Shown here: in pieces, positions 1-8,243 of the stretch
How the letters are laid out: every line of letters begins with the position of its first letter
How positions within the stretch are numbered: position 1 is the first letter of the stretch
From: Prostheceraeus crozeri
Taxonomy: Eukaryota > Platyhelminthes > Polycladida > Euryleptidae
NCBI GenBank assembly: GCA_907163375.1
Contig: CAJQUW010014747.1
Location: 310,001-374,000, forward strand
Direction: 5' to 3'
DNA: 64,000 bases
The notes under the pieces: generated by a model
Seen by the model: only the letters and a program-made list of their open reading frames with translations
What the model was told of the DNA's origin: nothing
Database searches by the model: none
Position numbers and translations under genes: made by a program

Positions 1-352
1 CAGAAACGGTACAACCACAGAATTAAATATTTTGTTTATCTGCTTCGAAGCGCGCGCAGATGAATCTAATTCTGTGGGTACAACAAGTCACACAAAAGAA
101 CCGGAATTATTATTGAAAGAATATTTGGTGTTTTAAAGCGCTGATTTTTTTGTTTGCATGTCGGTATGCGATTTTGTCCAGCTAGATGCTGTCGTAGCAT
201 CTATTCTGCATAATTTTATCATTACCAACAGAGAAGAGTAAAATGACTGACAACGAAGACACTGATATTGAATTAGAACAGACGACTGAGAGTATTTCTG
301 ACGACGTCATTGGCAGCCTTATTCGACAAAATTTCATTGATAGGCATTTTTA
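1..352 (+). pseudogene. Harbinger transposase (HARBI1-like), decayed C-terminal part
   Basis: Conceptual translation gives pieces of the HARBI1-type DDE nuclease C-terminus: RIIIERIFGVLKR near 112-150, LHVGMRFCPAR just after it, and ASILHNFIITNREE near 197-240, followed by an acidic tail ending IGSLIRQNFIDRHF at about 350. The pieces lie in different frames with stops between them, so the copy is dead. In intact relatives this protein cuts and joins the element ends together with a Myb/SANT-like partner, whose remnant lies downstream on the opposite strand. The catalytic residues lie left of the window. Confidence 0.65.
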
Positions 353-685
353 GACATTTCGATGTATTGTTATTGGTAGCAGCGCATCGTTTCTTTCAAT
401 CGAAACATTGAATTGAAAACATATCATTTTCGATGGAATGCCTTTTTATTCAGTTTTTTGTACGTTGATGAGGAATATGCGGAAAAGGGCAAATAACACT
501 TTCCGAAAATGTTCGAAATCAAGATATGCCTAGTAAACGAATCCTTTTAAATCCACTGATATGGTTAATAATGGCAAGAAATGCAAATTTTAGTAAAATA
601 TAGACGACAATATTTATTATTGCTCTTGGGCTGATGCTGATGCTGAGGCAATATATCAATTACAGCCTGACAAATCGGATCGATT

Positions 686-974
686 TCATTTTCCTCCACT
701 CGTCTTCAAAAGTTTTCGTTTCTGTTTTGTGAATCTCTCCTTAGTGCGAGATTTCAAATCGCGCCAAAGAACTTGCAGCTGCTTCAATGTTCTACTGTAA
801 GAACGGAAAATGATGTAAGAATTTCCTCCCATGTGTCCTCTTTCTTCTTTATTGACTTCGCATCGTTCTTTTTTCAACTGCATAGTGTCAACGAGGTTAT
901 CTCGATCAATATAACTTTCTCCTGATCACTGAAATTTTTCTTCGATTCTAGCCGGCTTTCTTCTTACTCGCCAT
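686..974 (-). pseudogene. Harbinger Myb/SANT-like accessory protein, decayed
   Basis: The minus-strand frame 686-883 contains RTLKQLQVLWRDLKSRTKER followed by LLKTSGG. This matches the R-T-x-x-Q-L-x-x-x-W-x-x-L-K and K-T-G-G pattern of the Myb/SANT/trihelix proteins carried by Harbinger elements. Upstream pieces up to an ATG at 972-974 (RIEEKFSDQEKVILIEI, in another frame) resemble the start of the same domain. The family member binds element ends and helps bring the transposase into the nucleus. The frame changes show decay. Confidence 0.5.
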
Positions 975-1213
975 TATGTGCAGATATGAGACACAACTGA
1001 GTGACGCACACAATGTGATTACAAGTTTGATGTTCGTGATGATGCTCGTAGATGTCACGTGCTACATCAATGCATGCCATTGGTTACCGTATTGCTACCG
1101 ACTTTTACGTTTGACGTTGTTGCTACTAGGTTGAGAAAACGACTCGAGTCGGTAGTAACTACGACCGACTTAAATTTTACTACGTCGCAGTTTACGACCG
1201 AGTTGAGCAACCC

Positions 1214-2242
1214 ACCCATAGATTTTGAATTAGAGGTAATATCGTAATGGTATATGAAAAATTTGAGTATCCAAAAATCAACGTATATTCATAACTTTCA
1301 TAGGTGACCAAAAACTTGCAATGTGCCTGAGAATTGCTGCAAACGGGCTTTCTGTACCACATAAATTCGCACATGCACGAATCCAGCATATGGCATCTTG
1401 TTCCGAATTGCATGCGATTTCAACGCTTCGCTTGGCTCCATAGCGATTCAACACTTTGAGCTGAAGTTGAGTGAGTGATTTACCGTTAAATGTTGTACGT
1501 AGTTCTGCAGCATGCTGTCAATTCTGTCAAGTTCGATATCAAACTGGTCGCTATCCCGTCAGGTCTAATTGCTCGTATCTCGATTTTCTTGGCGATCGGT
1601 TCAGTTAAACGTCTTCTAGAGGGACTTACGTATCTGGGAGTGAATTAATTAACAAGATCCTTATGTTCTAAGATTTCTGCCCTCCTAATGAGTTCTGCTC
1701 GTTTACCTCAAATTTCGCTGAATTTCCGTTCTAGTTATCTAAATCTCTTGAACCAATTTGTAAGAGGAATCCAATGTCGTTCATCCAATGGACGATGTGT
1801 TTCAATCTGCAATAAACCCGTGCTGTTATTGAAATCATCAACTTGAATAGTCCTAGTGTTATGGTCCAGCTTCCCAATCATTTGGTAACAGAGACAGCTA
1901 ACATCTACAAAGATAGAGATGGACATCCTACATCAGTGCAAGGAAATAACGCCGAATACACCTCAGGGAGAAATTTTAGGCAATGCAGTAGTAGCGGGAT
2001 GACTGATTTTTGTTTGTTTTGGGGCAGATTCAGTCGTGGCTTGGAACTTAACATTCTATAAATTTTCAAAAGACGTTCCAGCAGAAGACAATAAAAGGGA
2101 AGCAGACAGAATGAAATTTGATACGTGAAGACCAACCGAAGAGATGCTAAATCCTATGAAAACAAACGCAGCTCGTTGATGTGGCATATTTAGTTTCTGT
2201 GCAGCAGAAATTCATCTCAGGGTTATTTTATTTTGTTTATTG
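1214..2242. other. Intergenic, no gene recognised
   Basis: Only short frames without family motifs, splice logic or codon bias are visible here. Confidence 0.5.
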
Positions 2243-2345
2243 CAGGGTGGCGGCCGCGCCCGGGAATTTCGGAAATAGCCCGGGAATCACCCGGGAATTT
2301 TGGCCATTTTTCAGATTTGCCCGGGAATCGCCTGGGAATGATATC
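2243..2345 (+). mobile_element. hAT-like transposon terminus
   Basis: Begins CAGGGTGGCGGCC, the same 13 bp that bounds the element at 25,646-26,615 in inverted orientation. It is followed by several CCCGGGAAT-type short repeats also present near the right end of that element. CAGGG-type termini are typical of hAT elements. No matching right end or target duplication was found nearby, so this is a partial copy or its other end has decayed. The stretch 2,346-2,857 shows nothing recognisable. Confidence 0.45.
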
Positions 2346-2857
2346 TTCACTCAAGTAAATAAATAAAAAAAATCATAATATGGAACGAAAGTTTTGTCTG
2401 TTTCAACCACGAAGTCAGAAACAACGATTCTCAAAAATTTTAGCAAGACACATCAGTTTCATTCAAATTTAACCCACTAGTGTCGATAATTTTTTCTCAA
2501 AACAGTAATTATCTTTGCGAGCACTAGTTATATGAAGCTTGTGAGACATCCAAAACAATATTTCAATATGTCTGCTTTTTATTGCAACATAGAAATTGAT
2601 GTGACCATATGGTCACACTAGGCATTAACCTATGAAATGCAACTATGAAGTATGATAACTTGGGAAACACTACACACACAGACCAACATCATTTGATACA
2701 TTCTGTACGGACAGCAGCTTTACAGAATTCACCAACGCAACGACGCCTTTTGTTTCCCTCAGGAACTTGTATAATCGGTGAAGCCATCAAATCGACCCTC
2801 TGCGCCCAGATCACCTTTGTCATGGAACTTACATTTTCCAGGGATGGACGACCATAC

Positions 2858-2863
2858 TTCGTC
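2858..2863. repeat. Polinton target-site duplication, left
   Basis: TTCGTC directly abuts the element start AGTAGTAAGT. The same six bases follow the right end at 25,048-25,053. Polintons make 6-bp target duplications. Confidence 0.95.
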
Positions 2864-3716
2864 AGTAGTAAGTAAAACTCCACTTCTGGATAGCGCAAGA
2901 TGGCCGCCGTCGCTGACGTCCCCCCCCCTGGAACGGCAGAGTGTCGTGGTCGGCCGCCGTGGTGCTTTGAGTCTGACGTCCCCCCCCTCTGGAACGACAG
3001 AGTGTCGTGGTGTGCCGGCCAAGTGCGTCCGCCAGGTTCGCTGACGTCCCCCCCCTCTGACCGGCCGTCGTATAGCGCGCGGTGATGTGCTGTCGAGGTT
3101 GGCGTGGTGTGCCGGCCAGGTTGGGAGGGTGGACTGTCGTAGCTCACCTGAAAAAATCCTAAGTGTCAGAGTGGCTTTGTATGGGTAAAATTTTGAAAAT
3201 TTTCCAAAGTGTGGAATTTCGACCTGGGACCTTCACCAAAACATTTTTCATCAAATTTCACTGACCGCCCCCCCGACAGCAATCTTCTAACTTTGGTTCT
3301 AGTGAACGGATTTTGTCTTACAGCTACTCGTTTGAAAGAGGAGAAAAAACTGCTCGACGCCATTTTTGCCGCGAGTCAATCGGACCAGCCGTTCAAAAGT
3401 TAGAGCTGTTACAAAATTTTAGGTCGGAGCTCGCTCACCTGAAAAAATCCTAAGTGTCAGAGTGGCTTTGTATGGGTAAAATTTTGAAAATTTTCCAAAG
3501 TGTGGAATTTCGACCTGGGACCTTTACCAAAACATTTTTCATCAAATTTCACTGACCTCCCCCCCCTCGGGAGAGCTCGCTTCGATCTTGGCTTCTAGTG
3601 GACGGATTTTGTCGTGCAATAGCTCGTTTGAAAGCTAAGAGTGAGACAAATTCAGTGAAAGAAACGGCTTGTTCATATCTGTCTTCGTTTAGATGTGAGA
3701 CGCCATTTAAGATTTT
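2864..3716 (+). repeat. Polinton terminal inverted repeat, left
   Basis: Pairs with 24,186-25,047 in inverted orientation. The outer ~200 bp contain three GACGTC plus C-run boxes (near 2,918, 2,979 and 3,045) alternating with GAACGRCAGAGTGTCGTGG-like stretches. The inner part is built of ~290-bp repeat units. Confidence 0.93.
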
Positions 3717-3975
3717 AGGTCGGAGCTCACCTGAAAAAATCCTAAGTGTCAGAGTGGCTTTGTATGGGTAAAATTTTGAAAATTTTCCAAAGTGTGTCAT
3801 TTCGACCTGGAACCTTCATCAAAACATTTTTCATCAAATTTCTCTGAACGAGGGGGGGAGGTCAGTGAAATTTGATGAAAAATGTTTTGGTAAAGGTCCC
3901 AGGTCGAAATTCGGAAGTTTTAAATTTTTCAAAATTTTCACCACACTAGAGCTCTCACACTTAGAAATTTTTTCA
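3142..3975. repeat. Subterminal repeat units of the Polinton
   Basis: A ~130-bp block starting CTCACCTGAAAAAATCC and ending in CATCAAATTTC plus a pyrimidine run recurs at about 3,142, 3,436 and 3,727. An inverted partial copy lies at about 3,855-3,975. Two copies sit in the right repeat. The blocks occur inside and just inward of the terminal repeat, as iterated protein-binding sites would. Their function is unknown. Confidence 0.85.
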
Positions 3976-4147
3976 ATTGTGGCATGTTACATGGACATGT
4001 GCTGACGGACCATCTTCCCGTGGTCATATGAGAATGTTTCAGGTGTCATATGATAGAGAATGATGAGACGAATCGTTTGCAACAAACCGCATGTCGCTAC
4101 GATGAATACTTTCGGAGATAGAGCCATTTTAAGTTTTCTTCCGAGCA

Positions 4148-4155
4148 TATATAAA
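4148..4155 (+). promoter_or_regulatory. TATA box, leftmost rightward Polinton transcript
   Basis: TATATAAA is followed about 30 nt downstream by a plausible start region and a GAGGTAAGCG donor-like site at about 4,193. The 3,976-4,774 interval holds no recognisable protein and probably is leader or regulatory sequence. Confidence 0.6.
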
Positions 4156-4885
4156 CCCCCGACAACGTAAGTCTGATCACTTCATCGAAAGACGAGGTAA
4201 GCGACGGTCGTCGCTCTGAGCTCCCGATATCGGGTGTTTCAAAGGACTCTATCTTTTGAAGTAGGCAAGCTATCTTCTTACTTCAAAGTTTGTATGATAG
4301 AGTTTGATAGTGTCTTTACTACTGATAAAATTTTTTAAAAGTAGTATAAGTAGTAAAATGCGGAATTTTTTAAAAATTCTTAATTTTTAGTTTTTTCAAA
4401 GTTTTAACATGTAGACTAAGGTTTTCAAGTATGCTGAGTTCAAATCTGCTATTAGATTTGAAATTTAACTAAGTCTAAGGCAGCTTTGAGGGGTTAGATC
4501 CCAGCTACTGATCACTACCTTTGACTCGGCGTTGCTGTTACCACTTCGGGGCAGTGACAATGATGTCTTCAGCTGTAAATAGCGGGTATCGGGGAAGATC
4601 TCTCACTTCCCTAGTGATCAGTACAAGGCCTTCGGGCTGTCGACGGGATCGAGTGCCACTCACTACACTCAAATCTATCATTCCTCACTAAGTGTTATGC
4701 TTTAGGCTGTATACTACATGATTCCAAACTTATACAAATTTCATTATCTTACAGTTAACGATAAAATCGCAGCCATGGTCAACAATGACAAAAATAAGAA
4801 GTTCCACATTAAAATTTGTGTATGCGGCTGAATTAACCGCCGAGACGGTCTCAAGGACCACATCAAGAAGGCAGGGGCCGACCAC

Positions 4886-5974
4886 ATGGTTATCCTGAGT
4901 AGGGTTGCCTGTGTGAAGTGCAGGGTGCTGTTGGTTGTTGGGCAGGAGGCCGAGTTTTATTTGAGGCATGGTGAGTGCACAGGAGGGTTGGTGACCGATT
5001 TGAGATTTGTGGAGTTGATGAATGCTGAGAAGGAGCAAATGTTGGGGAAAGAGGCCAAGAATGTTGTTGAGAATGCTAGTGGGAATGTTGTTGAGAATGC
5101 TAGTGGGAATGATGTGGAGAATGAGGTAGAGAATGCTGTGGCCGGTTTGAAGGCTGACAAGTGGCGGAAGAGAGTGTTTGAGAGTGATGAGGATGATGTG
5201 GATTTGGATAGGGAGCGAGTGAGGAAGCGTGTGAGGAAGTTGAGCTCTTCGTCGTCGGAGGTATCCAATATTGTTATTAGCGACCCCCCGCAGAGCTCAT
5301 CTTCCCCAATAGTGAAGGGTGGTGGATTACGGAAGCAGTCGGCGCGGTGGGATGAGGATATGGAGAAGAAGCATGTGTCGCAGCAAGCGGCACATGCTTT
5401 GTTGGTTGATCGATATGAAAGTTTGAAGAAGGTGAATGAGAGAACGTTGATCGAGTTGAGTGAGTTGAAAATGAAGGAGGTGAAATGTAAGGAGGTGGCA
5501 GATGAGAATATCCGTATGAGGCGTGTTGTGAAAGAGTTGAAGGAGAATGTGCGAGTGTTGGAAGACAAGAATGATGAGCGAGAGAAGAGGACGAGTGCTG
5601 CAGAGAGGAGAATGGGAGAGGCAGAGTCGAAGTATGAGGAGTTGATGAAGGAGATGAGTGTATTGAGAGCGAGGAATGCTGAGTTGGAGAGGAGTGTGAG
5701 TAGGCAGGGTGATGAGAGAGAGTCGTTTGCGAAGTTGAAGCGCATGAGGAATGAGTGGAATCGTGTGAATGAGGACAGATTGTTTGAGTTCCACATCCCT
5801 ATTCGGGATAACTATCTGGACGGCCAAGTCCTCGTCAACCAAAGCCTAGACGAGAGTATAATCTGCTATAATGGTCATCCGACTAAGAAGTGCTTACATG
5901 CCACACTCAGAATGCGTGGCCATTTACAAAAATTTTCAGTCAGGAAGCCCGCGAGACTGCCTAAGGATGACTAA
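4886..5974 (+). CDS. Polinton-borne coiled-coil protein, unknown function
   Basis: A long frame of 362 codons. Near residues 9-32 is a small cysteine/histidine cluster (CVKC, then HGEC) that could bind zinc. It is followed by a degenerate repeat of VVENASGN type, an acidic and basic charged stretch with a serine run (SSSSS) around residues 105-140, then a long heptad-rich coiled coil from about 150 to 285 (SELKMKEV, RRVVKELKENVRVLEDKN). The C-terminus is short and basic. It lies downstream of the leftmost TATA box. A GTAAGT donor-like site just after the stop and a TTGCAG acceptor-like site at about 7,064 flank the nested Penelope fragment. I recognise no family; a DNA-binding or scaffold role is only a guess. 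Confidence 0.6.
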   Translation: MVILSRVACVKCRVLLVVGQEAEFYLRHGECTGGLVTDLRFVELMNAEKEQMLGKEAKNVVENASGNVVENASGNDVENEVENAVAGLKADKWRKRVFESDEDDVDLDRERVRKRVRKLSSSSSEVSNIVISDPPQSSSSPIVKGGGLRKQSARWDEDMEKKHVSQQAAHALLVDRYESLKKVNERTLIELSELKMKEVKCKEVADENIRMRRVVKELKENVRVLEDKNDEREKRTSAAERRMGEAESKYEELMKEMSVLRARNAELERSVSRQGDERESFAKLKRMRNEWNRVNEDRLFEFHIPIRDNYLDGQVLVNQSLDESIICYNGHPTKKCLHATLRMRGHLQKFSVRKPARLPKDD

Positions 5975-6007
5975 CTTGGTAAGTGAAAAGCAAATAAGAT
6001 AGTATAT

Positions 6008-6020
6008 CCTATTCTAATAC
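6008..6020. repeat. Target duplication of nested Penelope element, left copy
   Basis: CCTATTCTAATAC is repeated exactly at 7,033-7,045 and brackets the nested element. Confidence 0.9.
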
Positions 6021-6046
6021 CTTTTCACAAATGAAAAGTCGATGTG

Positions 6047-6086
6047 TCACGACCGGTTTCAGTCTATTTCAGACCATCTTCAGGTG
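6047..6086 (-). ncRNA. Hammerhead ribozyme-like motif, left arm
   Basis: On the minus strand: CTGAAGA, then a 5-bp stem II (GGTCT with AGACT, loop GAAAT), then GAAAC and CGGTC followed by GTG. This order, with a very short stem III, is that of Penelope hammerheads. The left arm holds it in the sense of the element. Confidence 0.7.
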
Positions 6087-6341
6087 TATGTACAGACATG
6101 GAAAAATCGACTTATATACTAAAATGATTAAAACTAAAGGAGAAGTGATCAGTAAAATTTCGTCGGTCACAGAAATTGTGAAGGTCACAGAAAGACCCTC
6201 AGCTTGTATGACGAATCGTGTTCATTCAATGTTCTGTCAGTGCTATGGCAAAGTGCAATACTTTCAGCTATTTTCGTGTACTTGGTTTTGTAGATTATCG
6301 TAAAATCGTCAAAGTCCGCATTGTGCAGATGTTTAGAAATT

Positions 6342-6833
6342 TCAGTTTCCGCGAATATGTTCTTTCATTCTAGTGTAGAGATGACGCTTAGTCTCACCAA
6401 TATAGCTGCTTGAGCACAGCTTACAGGAAAATTTATAAACTACATCAGAGGAGAGACTTAACTTCAACCTGTCTTTGTTTGGAAAAAGGTTAGCAGTCTT
6501 AAGTGTTCTGTAAGAAACAATAATTTTATGATTCGCTGGAAGGAATTTGTTCAAACTATCAACAGTCTTTCTAGTTTGGCTCTCAAGACTTTTGACAAAA
6601 GGGAGGCGCCAGTATATGTTTTTAATATTACGATCGCTAGGTTGGAAATTGTCAACAATATTTCTAATTCTATCGATTTGATCATTAGAGTAGCCATTGG
6701 CAATGAAAATACCTTTGATGACAGAGAAACTGCTTTCATAGGCATTTCGACTGCCACTTAAACGCTTAGCTCGAATAATCAAGGCGCGAATAGCCGAGGT
6801 TTTATAACGAACAGGAGCATGAATGGCATACAA
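6342..6833 (-). pseudogene. Penelope reverse transcriptase/endonuclease, C-terminal fragment
   Basis: The 163-codon frame covers the connector after the reverse transcriptase and the start of the GIY-YIG nuclease. VVYKFSCKLCSSSYIGETKR gives the V-Y, C-x2-C and Y-I-G signature, followed by HLYTRMKEHI. The reverse transcriptase motifs are absent because the copy is truncated at its 5' side. In complete relatives the protein nicks the target and primes cDNA synthesis. The frame runs into the left-arm side and ends shortly after the nuclease start, so the copy is inactive. Confidence 0.85.
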
Positions 6834-6950
6834 GCTGAGGGTCTTTCTGTGACCTTCGCAATTTCTGTGACCGACGAAATTTTACTGATCACTTCTCCTT
6901 TAGTTTTAATCATTTTAGTATATAAGTCGATTTTTCCATGTCTGTACATA

Positions 6951-6990
6951 CACCTGAAGATGGTCTGAAATAGACTGAAACCGGTCGTGA
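6951..6990 (+). ncRNA. Hammerhead ribozyme-like motif, right arm
   Basis: Same core as in the left arm, now on the + strand: CTGAAGA at 6,954-6,960, GAAA at 6,977-6,980, predicted cleavage after CCGGTC at 6,986. CAC before the core can pair with GTG after it as the base of stem I. It is antisense to the element's coding strand because the arm is inverted. Confidence 0.7.
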
Positions 6991-7032
6991 CACATCGACT
7001 TTTCATTTGTGAAATGAATTTGGGCAGCCTCG

Positions 7033-7045
7033 CCTATTCTAATAC
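7033..7045. repeat. Target duplication of nested Penelope element, right copy
   Basis: Exact second copy of CCTATTCTAATAC. Confidence 0.9.
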
Positions 7046-7098
7046 ATATCATTTTCATTGCAGATTTTTGCCCGCCTTCACCACCCCATCACGACACA

Positions 7099-7241
7099 CC
7101 CGAGAACGAACCATCGGCTCTCTTAAGGGCCACTTAGGAGCAAGACATGATAGAACCTCCACGCGGTTTGCCCTGGGCAGTCTTCGGACTGGCGAATACT
7201 ATCATTAAGTTGAATCTGCTATCAGTCAACTTGAACGTTGC
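7099..7241 (+). repeat. Polinton intergenic module, copy 1
   Basis: First of three ~142-bp near-identical modules, starting CCCGAGAACGAACCATC and ending GTCAACTTGAACGTTGC. Its first third holds a histone-type hairpin and the rest leads into the TATA box at 7,257. It therefore seems to combine the 3' end of one gene with the upstream region of the next. Confidence 0.9.
7116..7131 (+). terminator. Histone-type 3' stem-loop, copy 1
   Basis: GGCTCT-CTTA-AGGGCC: a 6-bp stem with a 4-nt loop, followed by AC. This matches the metazoan histone-mRNA 3' stem-loop in stem composition and length (GG at the base, pyrimidines on the 5' strand). A purine-rich GAGCAAGACATGATAGAA downstream could act as the U7 site. 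This copy lacks the full ACCA flank seen in the other two. Confidence 0.6.
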
Positions 7242-7256
7242 GTCGCGTTAGAGGGG

Positions 7257-7264
7257 TATATAAA
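7257..7264 (+). promoter_or_regulatory. TATA box of small gene 1
   Basis: TATATAAA lies 39 bp before the ATG at 7,296, so the leader would be only a few bases long. Confidence 0.8.
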
Positions 7265-7295
7265 CCACTGCCTCTCATTTCATTTCATTTCAATC

Positions 7296-7562
7296 ATGCA
7301 GACGCCGAACAGTCAAGTCAGCTCTCCTCGCGGACCGCAGTTAAGGCCGCGAAATTTATTTGAGGAGTTTGTCAGGCTAGAGGAGCAAGACAGAGTTTAT
7401 AATAATCTTGCTCGGATTGGCAATCCGATGACAGCAACTGCTGTCAATCCAACGGAATGGCGCTACATTCCACTTTTTAGCCATGTACCAGTTAGTGTGG
7501 AAGTCGACAGTGCTACCAAAGAGAGAGTCAAAGACTCTCTCAGCAGAATTGGTAGGGTGTAA
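7296..7562 (+). CDS. Small Polinton gene 1, 88 codons, unknown
   Basis: The frame sits between a TATA box and a histone-type stem-loop that starts 29 nt after its stop, so the transcription unit is compact and convincing. The product starts MQTPNSQVSS and includes FEEFVRLEEQD and a WRYIPLF stretch. It has no signal peptide, membrane segment or known motif. It is flanked by modules 1 and 2 and is unrelated in sequence to the next small gene. Adenoviruses carry small regulatory genes near their ends, so an early or host-interaction role is possible, but this is inference from position and size only. Confidence 0.65.
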   Translation: MQTPNSQVSSPRGPQLRPRNLFEEFVRLEEQDRVYNNLARIGNPMTATAVNPTEWRYIPLFSHVPVSVEVDSATKERVKDSLSRIGRV

Positions 7563-7574
7563 GATGACGTTACT

Positions 7575-7715
7575 CCCGAGAACGAACCATCGGCTCTCTT
7601 AAGGGCCACCATGGGGCAAGATTTGATAGAACCTCCTCGCGGTTTGCCCTGGGCAGTCTTCAGACTGGCGAATACTATCATTAAGTTGAATCTGCTATCA
7701 GTCAACTTGAACGTT
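7575..7715 (+). repeat. Polinton intergenic module, copy 2
   Basis: Second ~142-bp module, between small genes 1 and 2. It begins 12 nt after the stop of gene 1 and ends about 65 bp before the next TATA box. Confidence 0.9.
7592..7607 (+). terminator. Histone-type 3' stem-loop, copy 2
   Basis: GGCTCT-CTTA-AGGGCC followed by ACCA, 29 nt after the stop of small gene 1. The ACCA flank and the short distance from the stop are those of replication-dependent histone mRNAs. GGGGCAAG follows as a possible U7-binding element. Confidence 0.75.
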
Positions 7716-7780
7716 ATGCAGTCGATTGCCATCCCTGAAGAATTCTGATTCGCTGTTGAGCAATTCATTGTTGAAAACCC

Positions 7781-7787
7781 TATATAA
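7781..7787 (+). promoter_or_regulatory. TATA box of small gene 2
   Basis: TATATAA lies 48 bp before the ATG at 7,829, so transcription could start near CATTC at about 7,810. Confidence 0.8.
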
Positions 7788-7828
7788 GCTAGAAGATTGT
7801 AGCGCTTCTCATTCAATTTTAAGTCACG

Positions 7829-8083
7829 ATGGAAGCAACATCTGCCAACAGCATTCCCGTCTTCATCGATGAAGACAACGCCATTCCCGAGTTCGTCATC
7901 CTCGACGAGTGGGATGAAGAGGATGATAAGAAGGGGAAGATCGAGAAGATCGTTTGGACGGATGGGGTGTGGACTCCAAATACCACTCGCATCCGAAAGG
8001 TGCCAGATGCACCAGCACGAGCTAGGCGGTATAGGGTCTATGACAACCTAACCGTCATACCCATTGACTATTCCAGCCAATAG
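7829..8083 (+). CDS. Small acidic Polinton gene 2, 84 codons, unknown
   Basis: A compact unit with a TATA box before it and a histone-type stem-loop 34 nt after its stop. The product is very acidic in the middle (VILDEWDEEDDKKGK, residues about 29-43), then becomes basic (PARARRYRVYDN). No membrane segment, zinc site or known family is visible. Together with small gene 1 it forms an array in which the non-coding module is repeated while the coding part changes, a pattern seen in clusters of accessory viral genes. Function unknown. Confidence 0.65.
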   Translation: MEATSANSIPVFIDEDNAIPEFVILDEWDEEDDKKGKIEKIVWTDGVWTPNTTRIRKVPDAPARARRYRVYDNLTVIPIDYSSQ

Positions 8084-8100
8084 TCAACTTAAATTCACAC

Positions 8101-8243
8101 CCCGAGAACGAACCATCGGCTCTTTTAAGGGCCACCATGGGGCAAGACATGATAGAACCTCCACGCGGTTTGCCCTGGGCAGTCTTCGGACTGGCGAATA
8201 CTATCATTAAGTTGAATCTGCTATCAGTCAACTTGAACGTTGC
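8101..8243 (+). repeat. Polinton intergenic module, copy 3
   Basis: Third module, 17 nt after the stop of small gene 2. No TATA box or small gene is evident directly after it. Confidence 0.9.
8118..8133 (+). terminator. Histone-type 3' stem-loop, copy 3
   Basis: GGCTCT-TTTA-AGGGCC followed by ACCA. This is the best match of the three to the consensus GGYYCTTTTCAGRRCCACCA, differing in the loop end and one G-T pair. It starts 34 nt after the stop of small gene 2. Confidence 0.8.

Larger units (their letters stand above)
1..1213. mobile_element. PIF/Harbinger DNA transposon, right part
   Basis: The window opens inside a PIF/Harbinger element. It keeps the two proteins typical of the superfamily in convergent order: a transposase tail on + and a Myb/SANT-like protein on -. 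The interval 353-685 between them holds no other gene. The right end is tentatively placed at about 1,213, where the sequence ends GAGCAACCC; its reverse complement starts with GGG, as many Harbinger termini do. The left end lies outside the window, so the inverted repeat and the 3-bp target duplication cannot be confirmed. Both proteins are decayed. Confidence 0.6.
6021..7032 (-). mobile_element. Penelope-like element (C-terminal GIY-YIG type), 5'-truncated, nested in the Polinton
   Basis: About 1 kb bounded by a 13-bp target duplication. Two ~188-bp arms (6,023-6,210 and 6,827-7,013) are inverted copies of each other, and between them lies the 3' part of the coding region on the minus strand. 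Inverted terminal arms holding hammerhead motifs are known in Penelope elements. The insertion sits between a donor-like and an acceptor-like site, so it may have enlarged a very small intron of the Polinton gene on the left. Confidence 0.9.

Noticed and set aside
2689-3085. Proline/glycine-rich frames near the left Polinton end, mirrored at the right
   Set aside because: They are translations of the terminal inverted repeat and its C/G runs, without conserved meaning.
4957-5842. Long minus-strand frames opposite the coiled-coil gene
   Set aside because: They are shadows created by the GAG/AAG-rich coding strand; their composition (Ser/Leu-rich) mirrors it.
6031-7006. Two nearly identical short proteins on opposite strands
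   Set aside because: They are translations of the two inverted Penelope arms that contain the hammerhead core.
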